The notes beneath the pieces were generated by a model that was not told where the DNA came from, ran no database searches, and saw nothing but the letters and a program-made list of their open reading frames with translations. Shown here piece after piece: positions 17,124-25,138 of a DNA stretch of 32,458 nucleotides (position 1 is its first letter; the number at the start of each line of letters is the position of its first letter). Origin of the DNA: Parvularculaceae bacterium (GTDB lineage Bacteria; Pseudomonadota; Alphaproteobacteria; Caulobacterales; Parvularculaceae); NCBI GenBank assembly GCA_013389105.1, contig JACADZ010000085.1, positions 1 through 32,458 on the forward strand, read 5' to 3'. The position numbers and the translations under genes are program-made.

Positions 17124-19877
17124 TCAGCTGAACAGAAAATCGGCGTCGGTAATGTTGGCGGCGAGCATGTTCTTCAGCAACGCCGTCTCGCCCCCGAAAA
17201 ATGTCAGGAGAACATCTGCGCCCGCGGCGGCGACCATCGTATTGGCGAACGTCGCGCCCGCGTAACCTCGCAGGTCGATAAGGTCCAGTCCGTCCTCGAA
17301 ATCCATGATCGTGTCTGCGCCCGACCCTGGCTGGAGAATAAAAAAGTCCGCGCCGGCCCCGCCGAAGATCGTATCGTCGCCCCCGCGGCCATTGATCTGG
17401 TCGCTGCCGCTCAGACCGTAGAACTCCTCGGCCCCGCCGGTTCCGGCAAGTACATCGCTGAAATAGGATCCGATAAGGCGTTCAATAGAGGAATAGGTGT
17501 CGCCGGCTGCGTTGCCCGTATTAGCTGCAGGATTGGCGAGGTCCGCGGTCACGGCTCCGTCAGCAGAGTACTCGACAGAGTCGAAGCCGGGGCCGCCTTC
17601 CATCTGGTCGGCGCCGGGCCCCCCGAGGAGAACGTCATCCCCGTCGCCCCCCGACAGAACATCATTGCCGTGCAGCGCCGCTATCACGTCATTGGCGGAT
17701 GACCCAAAAATGACATCGCCATAATAGGTTCCGATCACACGCTCGATGGAAATGTAGCTATCGCCAATGGCCTCCCCCGTATTGGCCGCAGGATTGGCCA
17801 GATCTATCGTAATGCCGACTGGCGAGTAGGAATACTCGGCCGTATCGAAGCCATTGCCGCCGTTTAGGACGTCGGCGCCTTCAAAGCCGAGTAGAGCGTC
17901 GTTCCCGTCTCCGCCAAGAAGAATATCGTTTCCTGTGAGTCCGATGAGATTGTCACCAAGGCTGCCGCCCTGGATTCGGTCGTCATGATAGCTGCCGATG
18001 ATCCGCTCGATCGAAGCAAACGTGTCGCCTAGCCCTTCGCCGGCGCCCAGCGCGCCATTGGTCATGTCTACGCCGACGCCGGCCGTCGCAGGGGAGTACT
18101 CAATGGAGTCATAATCGGCCCCGCCGTCAAAATGGTCGGCTCCAAGGCCTCCAAAAAGGTAATCCTCGCCCCCTAAGCCGAACAACTGATCGTCACCGCC
18201 TAGGGCGATCAATATGTCCCCAGCCGCCGAGCCTCGCATGATGTCGGCAAAGGAGGTTCCAATGAAACGCTCTATGTTGGCGAAGGTGTCGCCCGCCGCC
18301 TCGCCGGTATTGTTGGCAGGCGTAGTGAGATCAAGCGTGATGCCGTTCGGAGCGTAGCTGTACTCAACAGTGTCATAACCCCCGCCTCCATCCATGAAGT
18401 CGGCGCCTGCGCCCCCGATAAAAGTGTTGTAGCCGGAACCTCCGATCAAAGCATCATTCCCGGCAAAACCGAACATTGTGAGGTCGGCGGTCGACCCGCG
18501 GATCGTGTCGTCGCCCGATGAGCCGAACACGCGCTCAATCTCGGTGAAAGTGTCGCCAGCGGCATCACCCGTCGAGTTGGACGGCTGATTGAGATCGACT
18601 GTGAGTCCGACGGAGAGGTACGAATAGTCGATGGTGTCGAAACCATTTCCGCCGTTGAGGGCGTCGCCGCCTGCGCCCCCGACAAGGACGTCGTCTCCAT
18701 CGCCCCCCGTGAACGCATCGTCCCCTGCGTTGCCCAGCAACACATTGCTGGAGCTGTTGCCGATGATCGTATCGTTGCCGGCGCCGCCGACGGCGTTTTC
18801 GATGACTGCTCCCCGCGCGATGGAGATGTTGCCGACCGCGACGCCCCCGCCATTGCCCGGTCCGGCGCCGGAGAAAGCCTCTTCGCGCAAATCGATTTCC
18901 GACGGCGTGTCGTAGCCGGATAAATCGAGCGTATCTATCCCGCCTGCGTCCCAGATTGCGAACACAGCGCCCGCCGTGCTGGAGGTGATGGTGGTGTGCT
19001 CATGGCCAGTGTTCGAATTGAAGCCGTAGGTCGTATTGCCCGTCCGCGTGGTCATATTCGGCCCGTACAGGCGTTGTGCCGCGGCGATGTCGTGAAGCTG
19101 CGGGCCAACAGAGAAAATCGGCAGGCTGCCGCCAGTGTTGCTTGAGCCGAAATAGCTCATGATCGTGAACATCCGCGCGTCCTGCCAATAGGCGGCGTTC
19201 GCCCCATAGGTCGGCGATCCGCCGTCATAGTCGCTGGGATGCCTCAAGCCGATGGCGTGCCCGATTTCGTGAGCCAGAGTATGCGGGCCGTAGTCGCCGA
19301 AAACCGGGTTGGCGTTCGCGCTCTGTGAGACATTGACCCATACGTCGCCCGCCGAGCTGTTTGAGCCGGTGGCGCCAGGCGAGGGCAGGTAGGCGAAGGC
19401 GGCTGCGCCCTCCACGCCCGTTGAATAATTCGCAAACAACATGGTCGCGGAATTGGTGTAGGCGCCTTCGCCGGTGGTTCCGGAGCCCACTCTCACGAAG
19501 GTGATGTTCGCAACGTCCGACCAAAGCGCGAGCGCTTCGATCGTCGCGATGATCTGCGATTCATTAAATCGGCTGAAGCCGCCGGTGTCATCCGGCATGT
19601 TCGACGGCGCCGTTGAACGGAAGCCATATGTGACGGTGACCGCGCCGCCCAGAGTGGAGCTCCAAGTATACCCGCCGCGCGTAAGTTGCGCCGCCGCCTC
19701 ATCCCAGCTGTAGATGGTCTTTCCGTTGGAGGCGGTCCCGCTGGACGGAGGAATAAAGTACTCGCGCGTCGTCGCGCCCCCGCCGCAAACCAGACAAGCG
19801 CAAGCCGTCGTGAGGCGGGGGACTTCGGTGACCGAACCGCCAAAAGGCTCATCCCATGCCGGGTTCAGCGCTCGCAT
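17124..19877 (-). CDS. Secreted RTX metalloprotease, serralysin-like (peptidase M10)
   Basis: Predicted extracellular zinc protease. The ATG at 19877 is chosen because GGAGG lies 8 nt upstream; an in-frame ATG at 19892 would put that site inside the gene. The 917-residue protein has a catalytic domain (about 30-265) with zinc motif HEIGHAIGLRH (His203, Glu204, His207, His213) and Met-turn IMSYF (Met240). RTX-type Gly/Asp nonapeptides (GGDGDDVLVGGAGGDALNGG and others) fill about 360-850. There is no N-terminal signal peptide; the C-terminus DADFLFS fits a type I secretion signal. Five units of 88 residues recur from residue 414. It lies between glycosyltransferase operons, and no ABC/MFP exporter pair for it is in the window. 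Its target is unknown. Confidence 0.9.
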   Translation of the reverse strand: MRALNPAWDEPFGGSVTEVPRLTTACACLVCGGGATTREYFIPPSSGTASNGKTIYSWDEAAAQLTRGGYTWSSTLGGAVTVTYGFRSTAPSNMPDDTGGFSRFNESQIIATIEALALWSDVANITFVRVGSGTTGEGAYTNSATMLFANYSTGVEGAAAFAYLPSPGATGSNSSAGDVWVNVSQSANANPVFGDYGPHTLAHEIGHAIGLRHPSDYDGGSPTYGANAAYWQDARMFTIMSYFGSSNTGGSLPIFSVGPQLHDIAAAQRLYGPNMTTRTGNTTYGFNSNTGHEHTTITSSTAGAVFAIWDAGGIDTLDLSGYDTPSEIDLREEAFSGAGPGNGGGVAVGNISIARGAVIENAVGGAGNDTIIGNSSSNVLLGNAGDDAFTGGDGDDVLVGGAGGDALNGGNGFDTIDYSYLSVGLTVDLNQPSNSTGDAAGDTFTEIERVFGSSGDDTIRGSTADLTMFGFAGNDALIGGSGYNTFIGGAGADFMDGGGGYDTVEYSYAPNGITLDLTTPANNTGEAAGDTFANIERFIGTSFADIMRGSAAGDILIALGGDDQLFGLGGEDYLFGGLGADHFDGGADYDSIEYSPATAGVGVDMTNGALGAGEGLGDTFASIERIIGSYHDDRIQGGSLGDNLIGLTGNDILLGGDGNDALLGFEGADVLNGGNGFDTAEYSYSPVGITIDLANPAANTGEAIGDSYISIERVIGTYYGDVIFGSSANDVIAALHGNDVLSGGDGDDVLLGGPGADQMEGGPGFDSVEYSADGAVTADLANPAANTGNAAGDTYSSIERLIGSYFSDVLAGTGGAEEFYGLSGSDQINGRGGDDTIFGGAGADFFILQPGSGADTIMDFEDGLDLIDLRGYAGATFANTMVAAAGADVLLTFFGGETALLKNMLAANITDADFLFS
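17319..18638 (-). repeat. Five tandem 264-bp (88-residue) repeats inside the RTX gene
   Basis: The pattern D-S/T-x-E/D-Y-S, then G-[IL]-T-x-D-L-x-x-P-x-x-N-T-G-E-A-x-G-D-[TS]-[FY], then S-I-E-R-x-I-G-[ST], recurs with its first Asp at residues 414, 502, 590, 678 and 766 (numbered from the start at 19877). The spacing is exactly 88 residues each time. Each unit ends in a short block of RTX nonapeptides. Unit 3 is the most divergent (DMTNGALGAGEGLGDTF) and unit 5 lacks one residue near its start. The DNA copies differ considerably, so the duplication is old or the copies are under selection. Confidence 0.85.
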
Positions 19878-19923
19878 CTGTCTCGCCTCCATTTGGGCTT
19901 TTGCCCGCTCGGTGCTTGAATGA

Positions 19924-19952
19924 CGAATATGTTCGAATTCGGGAATTCACAA
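19924..19952 (-). promoter_or_regulatory. Possible promoter of the RTX protease gene (weak)
   Basis: Read on the minus strand, TTGTGA (19947-19952) and TATTCG (19924-19929) are separated by 17 nt, upstream of the protease start. The match to consensus is poor at the -10. Two GAATTC sites separated by 2 bp (19935-19948) lie in the spacer. The remaining intergenic sequence (to 20149) shows only a 6-bp GCCCCG/CGGGGC stem (20119-20147) after the GT2 gene, without a T-run. Confidence 0.22.
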
Positions 19953-20149
19953 CGTGATGATGGCGCGCCCACGTTCTACGATCGCCCTTGCCATCCGGTA
20001 TCCAGTATCGGCCGTTTTGTATCGGCGACGGCGTCAGACAAGCGCCAATTTTAGCATACAATTGGGACAGGACCGATAGTCGCACGTTGACCCTGTCAGT
20101 TCGGCTACATTTCCCAAGGCCCCGACGCGCGGCGTTCGGGCCGGGGCGC

Positions 20150-21100
20150 TCAACGAAGGTCCCGATTTGCCTCCATGTCGAACCACATCGCGAAAACAAT
20201 GGACTGCAGTCCCATGGACGCAAAGAACATGGCCGCCATGCTGGAAAGGACCGGCGCTGTCCCATCATCGACCCAAAGCCAGATCGTTCGCAGGGCGAAA
20301 AGCGCGGAGAAAATCACGAACGCCGCGCCGAGCCCGTAGAACAGAACGAGCGGGTGGAAGTCCCTCACGACGTATTTTTCGTTAAGGCGCCAAAGAAAAC
20401 CCTTGAATAGAAGACCAGAAATCGTAAAGAGTACGCGACTGACTTTTATGCCGCTCTTTTCGCCGATGTTGTAGACCGGCTTGATCGGTACGTCGCGCAC
20501 GCGGAAATTCTCGACATTCAGCTTGATCAGCAGATCATTTGGCTGCCCGTATCTCTTGTACATCCGGTCCCAGTCGATCGTCTGCAGCACGCGTTTGTCG
20601 GCAACCGTGTAACCCGTCTGGGAGTCTGCGACGTGCCAGTACCCGGAAGCAATCTTCGTCAGCAGAGAGAGGACTGAATTGCCGAACCAGCGAACGCTTG
20701 GGACGAGTTCGCGGGCCTTGGGATATATGAGGCGGTTGCCCTTCGAATAATTGACGCCTTCCTCAGCGACGGGCTTGAGAAGCGCCGGGAGATCGGCCGG
20801 GTCCATCTGCCCGTCGCCGGCCATTACAACCGCCATGTCGACGTTGTTGTCGCGCGCCCACTTATAGCCGGTGGCGATTGCGCCGCCGACCCCCTGGTTC
20901 TGCTCATGTATGAGAAGGATTATGCGGCGGTTGTCGGACATTTTCGCCTTGACAACCTCTGACGTCCGGTCGGGGCTGGCGTCATCGATGACCACAATCC
21001 AGTCTACGAAATCCGGCATGGTGTCGATGACGCGCGCGATTTGCGTCTCTTCCTTGAATGCCGGCACAACGGCCGCGACAGTCTTCCCGCTGAAGGCCAT
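20150..21100 (-). CDS. Glycosyltransferase family 2, dolichyl-phosphate-mannose-synthase-like, membrane-anchored
   Basis: The 316-residue protein has a GT-A domain: VAAVVPAFKEETQIARVI, WIVVIDDASPDRTSEV, VVMAGDGQMDPADLP (the DxD-like region) and a DSQTGYTVADKRVL acceptor block. It ends in two hydrophobic segments (FHPLVLFYGLGAAFVIFSAL and SMAAMFFASMGLQSIVFAMW). Such enzymes load a sugar onto polyprenyl phosphate at the inner membrane face; the lipid-linked sugar can feed GT-C transferases like the one encoded two genes upstream. The start is set at 21100 because AGGGA, which overlaps the preceding stop codon, is well spaced for it; the ATG at 21106 is too close. It is the last gene of the minus-strand operon. 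Confidence 0.87.
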   Translation of the reverse strand: MAFSGKTVAAVVPAFKEETQIARVIDTMPDFVDWIVVIDDASPDRTSEVVKAKMSDNRRIILLIHEQNQGVGGAIATGYKWARDNNVDMAVVMAGDGQMDPADLPALLKPVAEEGVNYSKGNRLIYPKARELVPSVRWFGNSVLSLLTKIASGYWHVADSQTGYTVADKRVLQTIDWDRMYKRYGQPNDLLIKLNVENFRVRDVPIKPVYNIGEKSGIKVSRVLFTISGLLFKGFLWRLNEKYVVRDFHPLVLFYGLGAAFVIFSALFALRTIWLWVDDGTAPVLSSMAAMFFASMGLQSIVFAMWFDMEANRDLR

Positions 21101-21109
21101 TTCCATTCC

Positions 21110-22861
21110 CTATTGTCTGGGGTCGGGCGCAAGGAACGTTAGTAGGTCCGTGTTCGGCTCGAACGGCACGTCGCCTACCGGCGTATTGACGCTGATAATC
21201 GGCAAGGTGATGTTGAACTGGGCCCCTGAGAGGGACGGGGCGTACCCAATGAGATCCAAACGCGCAATGATGGGTCGGCAGCCGGCGCGCACTCGCACTA
21301 AATGCTCGGTCGGCGTTGCTTTCAGCCGGACAGGATCCGAGGAGTTCGTCACTTCGGCGCCGTCGGCGCACCGAGCCACGAGCCGAGCCGTCGCCAGGCC
21401 GCTACCCGACAATATAAAACGGGCTGACAGGCTAAAGGGTTCGACGCCGAGCGCGCCAGCGATCGTGCGGAGCGAGGCCTCATCAAGCCCTTGCTTCGTC
21501 GGCGCGCCATCTGGTTTTCTTGATAACTCGCTGTCCATCAGCCACGGGCCGGAAATACGAGCGTGCTGTCGCGGCGCAAGATAGAAGGAAACGCCCTCCG
21601 CCGATTCGTTGAGATCCAGATCGGCTCCTTTGGATCCGATTAACTCGCCGGACCACAAAGAAACTTCCGGTCTGAGATTGCGTCCGACGTTCGCCGCCAT
21701 GTCAGCCGAACCGCGCTCGTCCGCCGGCTCCCGCGCCGGCGAGGAATGAATGGCGTCAGCTTTCCAGCCACCGAAAACTATCTCGCCGGGACCGAGAAGC
21801 CTGATCACAAGCCGATAGCCGATCAGCTCATTTTTGACCGAATTCGACCCCGGTTCGAGAATTTGTCCTGTGACGGTGCGCCGCTCCCCGAGAAGCACGC
21901 CTTTCCAGACCGGCGTCTCGGGAAGCGGGTCCGCGCTCCTCGTCGGATCGACCTGCAGCGTCACTTTTTGGAGAATGACTTCGGCGCGTCCGCGCCCTTC
22001 AAGATCGGCGCTGATCCGTAAACGGCGCTCCGACGCAGGGAGATCGACGAAGAACAGCTCCGCCACGGCGTCCTCAGGCCTGACCGACACGATTTCCGAT
22101 ACTTGGCTAGCGGAGCCAAACAGGCGGTGCGGCATGGAAACGGCGATGCGTCCGTCCGTTAATGAACGGATGCGGCTCGCAGACGACCCTGCTCCGCTTT
22201 GCACCCGCCAGAATCCTTCCGCCGGCGTCAAGGAGGAGAACCGTTGTTCCGCCGCCGCCTTTATGCCGACCGCGCGTGCGGCCTCGTCATTGAGGCGATA
22301 GAGCCGGAAACCTGAAAAGTCCTCAACAAGTGTTGCAAACTTTGGATCGGCGATGATCTCTCCAATGGCGCTGTTGTCGATTTCCGGCATTCTGTAGTCT
22401 GGCGCGGCGATCCACCTGATTTGCCGGTCGATCAGCGCCGCGGCGGCGGCGGCGGGGTCTTTCATGACGAAGATTGGCGCGACCGTTGCGTCGAAGAAGT
22501 AGACAAACTTGACGCGAGTGTAGAACGCCACTTCGGCCTGTCGAAACAGGAGCGCCGTTTCTCCGGGAGGAACCAATTTGGCAATGGCCTCAGCGGCTTC
22601 GAAGGCCGGCCAATCCTTGTCGAGCAGTCGGCTTGCTTCGGACTTGCCGCCCCACCAGAACGGAAATGTCTTTTGCGCCCAGCTTGATTGCGCCTGGTCG
22701 AGTGCAAGCGACTGGGCGAGCACCGATGCAGCCGCAATCACAGCGCCGGCCGCCAGCACACCTGTCTTTGACGGACTGCCCGAGCGCGGCCGAAGCGCTT
22801 GCTGCGCCGGCGCCCCAATTACGATTACTCGCCCTTCCATGCGAGGACCGGCGCTGCTCAT
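21110..22861 (-). CDS. Membrane-anchored protein resembling the soluble domain of a GT-C transferase
   Basis: The 583-residue protein has one N-terminal hydrophobic segment (TGVLAAGAVIAAASVLAQSL) and a large polar remainder, predicted periplasmic. After the membrane segment, residues about 65-190 (WPAFEAAEAIAKLVPPGETALLF through GFRLYRL) read like the periplasmic tail that follows the last helix in GT39/ArnT-like transferases. The rest (about 200-583) is beta-rich and unfamiliar to me. Its ATG overlaps the stop of the upstream polytopic protein (ATGA, 22858-22861), and its stop is 9 bp before the GT2 start. It is probably half of a two-protein glycosyltransferase; this is inference. Confidence 0.7.
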   Translation of the reverse strand: MSSAGPRMEGRVIVIGAPAQQALRPRSGSPSKTGVLAAGAVIAAASVLAQSLALDQAQSSWAQKTFPFWWGGKSEASRLLDKDWPAFEAAEAIAKLVPPGETALLFRQAEVAFYTRVKFVYFFDATVAPIFVMKDPAAAAAALIDRQIRWIAAPDYRMPEIDNSAIGEIIADPKFATLVEDFSGFRLYRLNDEAARAVGIKAAAEQRFSSLTPAEGFWRVQSGAGSSASRIRSLTDGRIAVSMPHRLFGSASQVSEIVSVRPEDAVAELFFVDLPASERRLRISADLEGRGRAEVILQKVTLQVDPTRSADPLPETPVWKGVLLGERRTVTGQILEPGSNSVKNELIGYRLVIRLLGPGEIVFGGWKADAIHSSPAREPADERGSADMAANVGRNLRPEVSLWSGELIGSKGADLDLNESAEGVSFYLAPRQHARISGPWLMDSELSRKPDGAPTKQGLDEASLRTIAGALGVEPFSLSARFILSGSGLATARLVARCADGAEVTNSSDPVRLKATPTEHLVRVRAGCRPIIARLDLIGYAPSLSGAQFNITLPIISVNTPVGDVPFEPNTDLLTFLAPDPRQ

Positions 22862-24357
22862 GCATTCCCCGCTTTCTGCCCTTCCAAAGGCGCCGTCAAA
22901 AGGTGCGCGAGCGCCAACGCGATGAAAGGCTGGATCGTCAGAACGTAGCGCGCATTCTTGATCGCGAGGTCAGTCCCGGCGGCGATCGTGATCGTGAGAA
23001 AGGCGAAGAAGCCGCCGACAAGCGCAAGCGACGTGAAAACCGCGCTGGCCCGGAATTCTGCGTCGCGGACAAGCTGGAACAGGCGTCGCCGGCCGACCCG
23101 CAACGCGGATACTAGGGCCGCAATCGCTAAAGCGGCGGCGGCAAACCCAAAGAGTTCGGGTTTGGTCAGCGGCTGGAGCGCGCCATAAAGCAACTTGTCC
23201 GACAGGGTCGCGATCCCGCGCTCTACCGCGAGCGACTCGTCAAATCGGATCTCTGGGTAAGACCAGACCAGACCCATGTCTTGCGCCAGCGCTCCGTACG
23301 CTTCCATGTTCTTCAGGGCGAAGGGCGCCACTAGCGCGCCGCCGAGCAAACCGAATACCGCTGCAACGCCGGCGCGGCGGGCGAGGCCGCCTTGCGCGGT
23401 GATGAAGAAAAGCGGCGCTAGGAATCCGAGCGTCAGGAAACCGATCGAGTGGCTGAAGTGCGCCATGCCGACAGTGAGTCCAGCGATCACGGCGCCGCCC
23501 GACGTCAGACGGCGTGCGGCGAGCCACACGGCGGCAGCGGCCGCGGTAAATGCCGCGATCCGCATCGAGTCGATATGGGCTTGCATGCTGAGGAGGAAAT
23601 AGACCGGTGTCGCAACCATGATCGCAGAGGCGAGGGGACCTGCAAGGCGCCTGCCCTTGTCGACGAAGACACAAAGCGCGAGAGCCTGCGCCGCTACGAA
23701 GTAGGTAGAGATGAACCGCGCTGCGCCGGAAAGATCGGCGCTTCCCTGGAGCCAGAATGCGAGGACGTTTAGCGTGATAAAAGACGGAGGGTGCGTCCAC
23801 GGCGACAGGAATCCTCCCGTCGCCGAGCCATCCAGAAAAGGATAACGGTTAAGGTCTGAATTCTCAGCAACGAGTCGCGCCGCTGTCAGATACTCAAGCG
23901 GGTCGTTGGAATACACCGGTTGGAATGCGGCGACCGCGACCTGCTGAAAGGCGATCCAAGCCAGCACTAGTCCAACTGCGACAACGCCGGCAAGAATGAG
24001 CGGGCGGCAAGCGGTGGATATTGCGTAATCTACAATAGCTTTGGCGAGCGACGGTCCGCATGTGACCGCCCCAAATAAGCCGCCGACGCCAAAAATCAGG
24101 GCCAGCACGGCGAGATAAATGGCCGGTTCGCGGCCCGGAAGTGCAATGAGCAAGATCGCTAGCACCCACGCCAGCAGCATCGGACCGGCCGTGGCGCTGA
24201 TGCCGGCCAAGAGGCCCAGATGATCCTCACGCCGATAAAGCTTTGCGCAAAGGCCAAGGAAAGCGAAAGATGCGGATATGAAGAACAGCAGGAGCAACGC
24301 GGCGTTCTTCGCGAGCTCGAAGCCGTCGACTGGAATATCAATGATTTGCGGCGACAT
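22858..24357 (-). CDS. Polytopic membrane protein, GT-C glycosyltransferase-like
   Basis: The 499-residue protein starts MSPQIIDIPVDGFELAKN (an upstream extension to 24468 would overlap the divergent gene). It has about 11-13 hydrophobic segments. The first large periplasmic loop, after a helix ending QQVAVAAF, reads VYSNDPLEYLTAARLVAENSD and contains acidic residues where GT-C enzymes carry their catalytic Asp; SPWTHPPSFITLNVLAFWLQG follows, as in GT39-type proteins. The last segment RYVLTIQPFIALALAHLL is the usual final helix, yet the protein ends there without the soluble tail. It would transfer sugar from a polyprenyl-phosphate donor, perhaps the one made by the GT2 two genes downstream. 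The substrate is unknown. Confidence 0.75.
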   Translation of the reverse strand: MSPQIIDIPVDGFELAKNAALLLLFFISASFAFLGLCAKLYRREDHLGLLAGISATAGPMLLAWVLAILLIALPGREPAIYLAVLALIFGVGGLFGAVTCGPSLAKAIVDYAISTACRPLILAGVVAVGLVLAWIAFQQVAVAAFQPVYSNDPLEYLTAARLVAENSDLNRYPFLDGSATGGFLSPWTHPPSFITLNVLAFWLQGSADLSGAARFISTYFVAAQALALCVFVDKGRRLAGPLASAIMVATPVYFLLSMQAHIDSMRIAAFTAAAAAVWLAARRLTSGGAVIAGLTVGMAHFSHSIGFLTLGFLAPLFFITAQGGLARRAGVAAVFGLLGGALVAPFALKNMEAYGALAQDMGLVWSYPEIRFDESLAVERGIATLSDKLLYGALQPLTKPELFGFAAAALAIAALVSALRVGRRRLFQLVRDAEFRASAVFTSLALVGGFFAFLTITIAAGTDLAIKNARYVLTIQPFIALALAHLLTAPLEGQKAGNA

Positions 24358-24466
24358 TTGTCGGGCTCGGGAGGGCGAAGTCCTTTGGCAGGGCCTGATT
24401 TGGACGTCAAGCGCGCGGCGGCGGGCGCTCATTGGCGCCGTCGGGCCGCTGGTGTATCTGGCGCCC

Positions 24467-25138
24467 ATGGCGCCATCGCCACTTCAGCCATCGGCTTTGG
24501 CGCGCAGCGGCGCCGGCTCGCGGCGCCTCGCCGCCGTCATGGCGGCGCTTGTGTTCGATCTCGCCATGACTGCATTTGTCTGGAGCGGCGGCGAATTCGC
24601 TCGCGAAGACGCGCCCGCCCCCGCCGACGCGGCCATCGTGTATTATACGGACGATGCGTCCGCGCTGTCCCGGCGGCTCGATACCGCGATCCGGCTGTAT
24701 CGGAACGCCGGTGCAAGACGCCTTTGCATCGTTGGAGGTTTTCGCCTCGAAGGCGTTGCCACCGGCGCCGAAGTCGCCGCAGCGAAGGTGGTCGCAGCCG
24801 GCCTCCCGTGGTCCGACGTCTATTTCGACCGCCGTTCTTTCGATACGGGATCCAACATCAACGCAGCGCTCGACCTCGCCCGTGCGAACGGATGGCGCAG
24901 TATTGTCCACATCAGCGACGGCATGCATCTGAAGCGAATTCGCGAACAGCTCGCCGAGCATGAGGCGGCTTCAATTATCAGCGGCTACGCGCCAGCCCCT
25001 TATGCGAGCCTTGCCGACATCTGGGTGCGCGCGCATTACGAGATGGCGACGCGGCTGCTCGCGCTGGTTCTCTCCGATGAGGAGCTGCAAGATTTCGCGC
25101 GCCGCGCGCGGGTTCGGGGTCCGTCGGCCCATGAATAA
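24467..25138 (+). CDS. DUF218/YdcF-like protein
   Basis: The 223-residue protein has an N-terminal hydrophobic segment (LAAVMAALVFDLAMTAFVW) and then a DUF218-type domain: ADAAIVYYTDD, LDTAIRLYRNAGARRLCIVGG, GAEVAAAKVVAAGLPWSDVYFD, SFDTGSNINAALDLARANGW and IVHISDGMHLKRI. Family members (YdcF, SanA/ElyC) are small periplasm-facing proteins linked to envelope polysaccharide or undecaprenyl-lipid handling, with no settled reaction. The ATG at 24467 gives a complete membrane anchor; an ATG at 24539 would shorten it. It is divergent from the GT-C gene across 109 bp and overlaps the flippase gene by 8 bp. Confidence 0.78.
   Translation: MAPSPLQPSALARSGAGSRRLAAVMAALVFDLAMTAFVWSGGEFAREDAPAPADAAIVYYTDDASALSRRLDTAIRLYRNAGARRLCIVGGFRLEGVATGAEVAAAKVVAAGLPWSDVYFDRRSFDTGSNINAALDLARANGWRSIVHISDGMHLKRIREQLAEHEAASIISGYAPAPYASLADIWVRAHYEMATRLLALVLSDEELQDFARRARVRGPSAHE

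Noticed and set aside
20119-20147. GCCCCG/CGGGGC stem after the GT2 gene as an intrinsic terminator
   Set aside because: The stem is only 6 bp, the loop is 17 nt, and no T-run follows on the minus strand.
24358-24468. Longer N-terminus for the GT-C-like protein (start at 24468)
   Set aside because: The extension is Arg/Pro-rich, would overlap the divergent DUF218 start, and lacks similarity to the membrane-protein family; MSPQIIDIP at 24357 is the better start.
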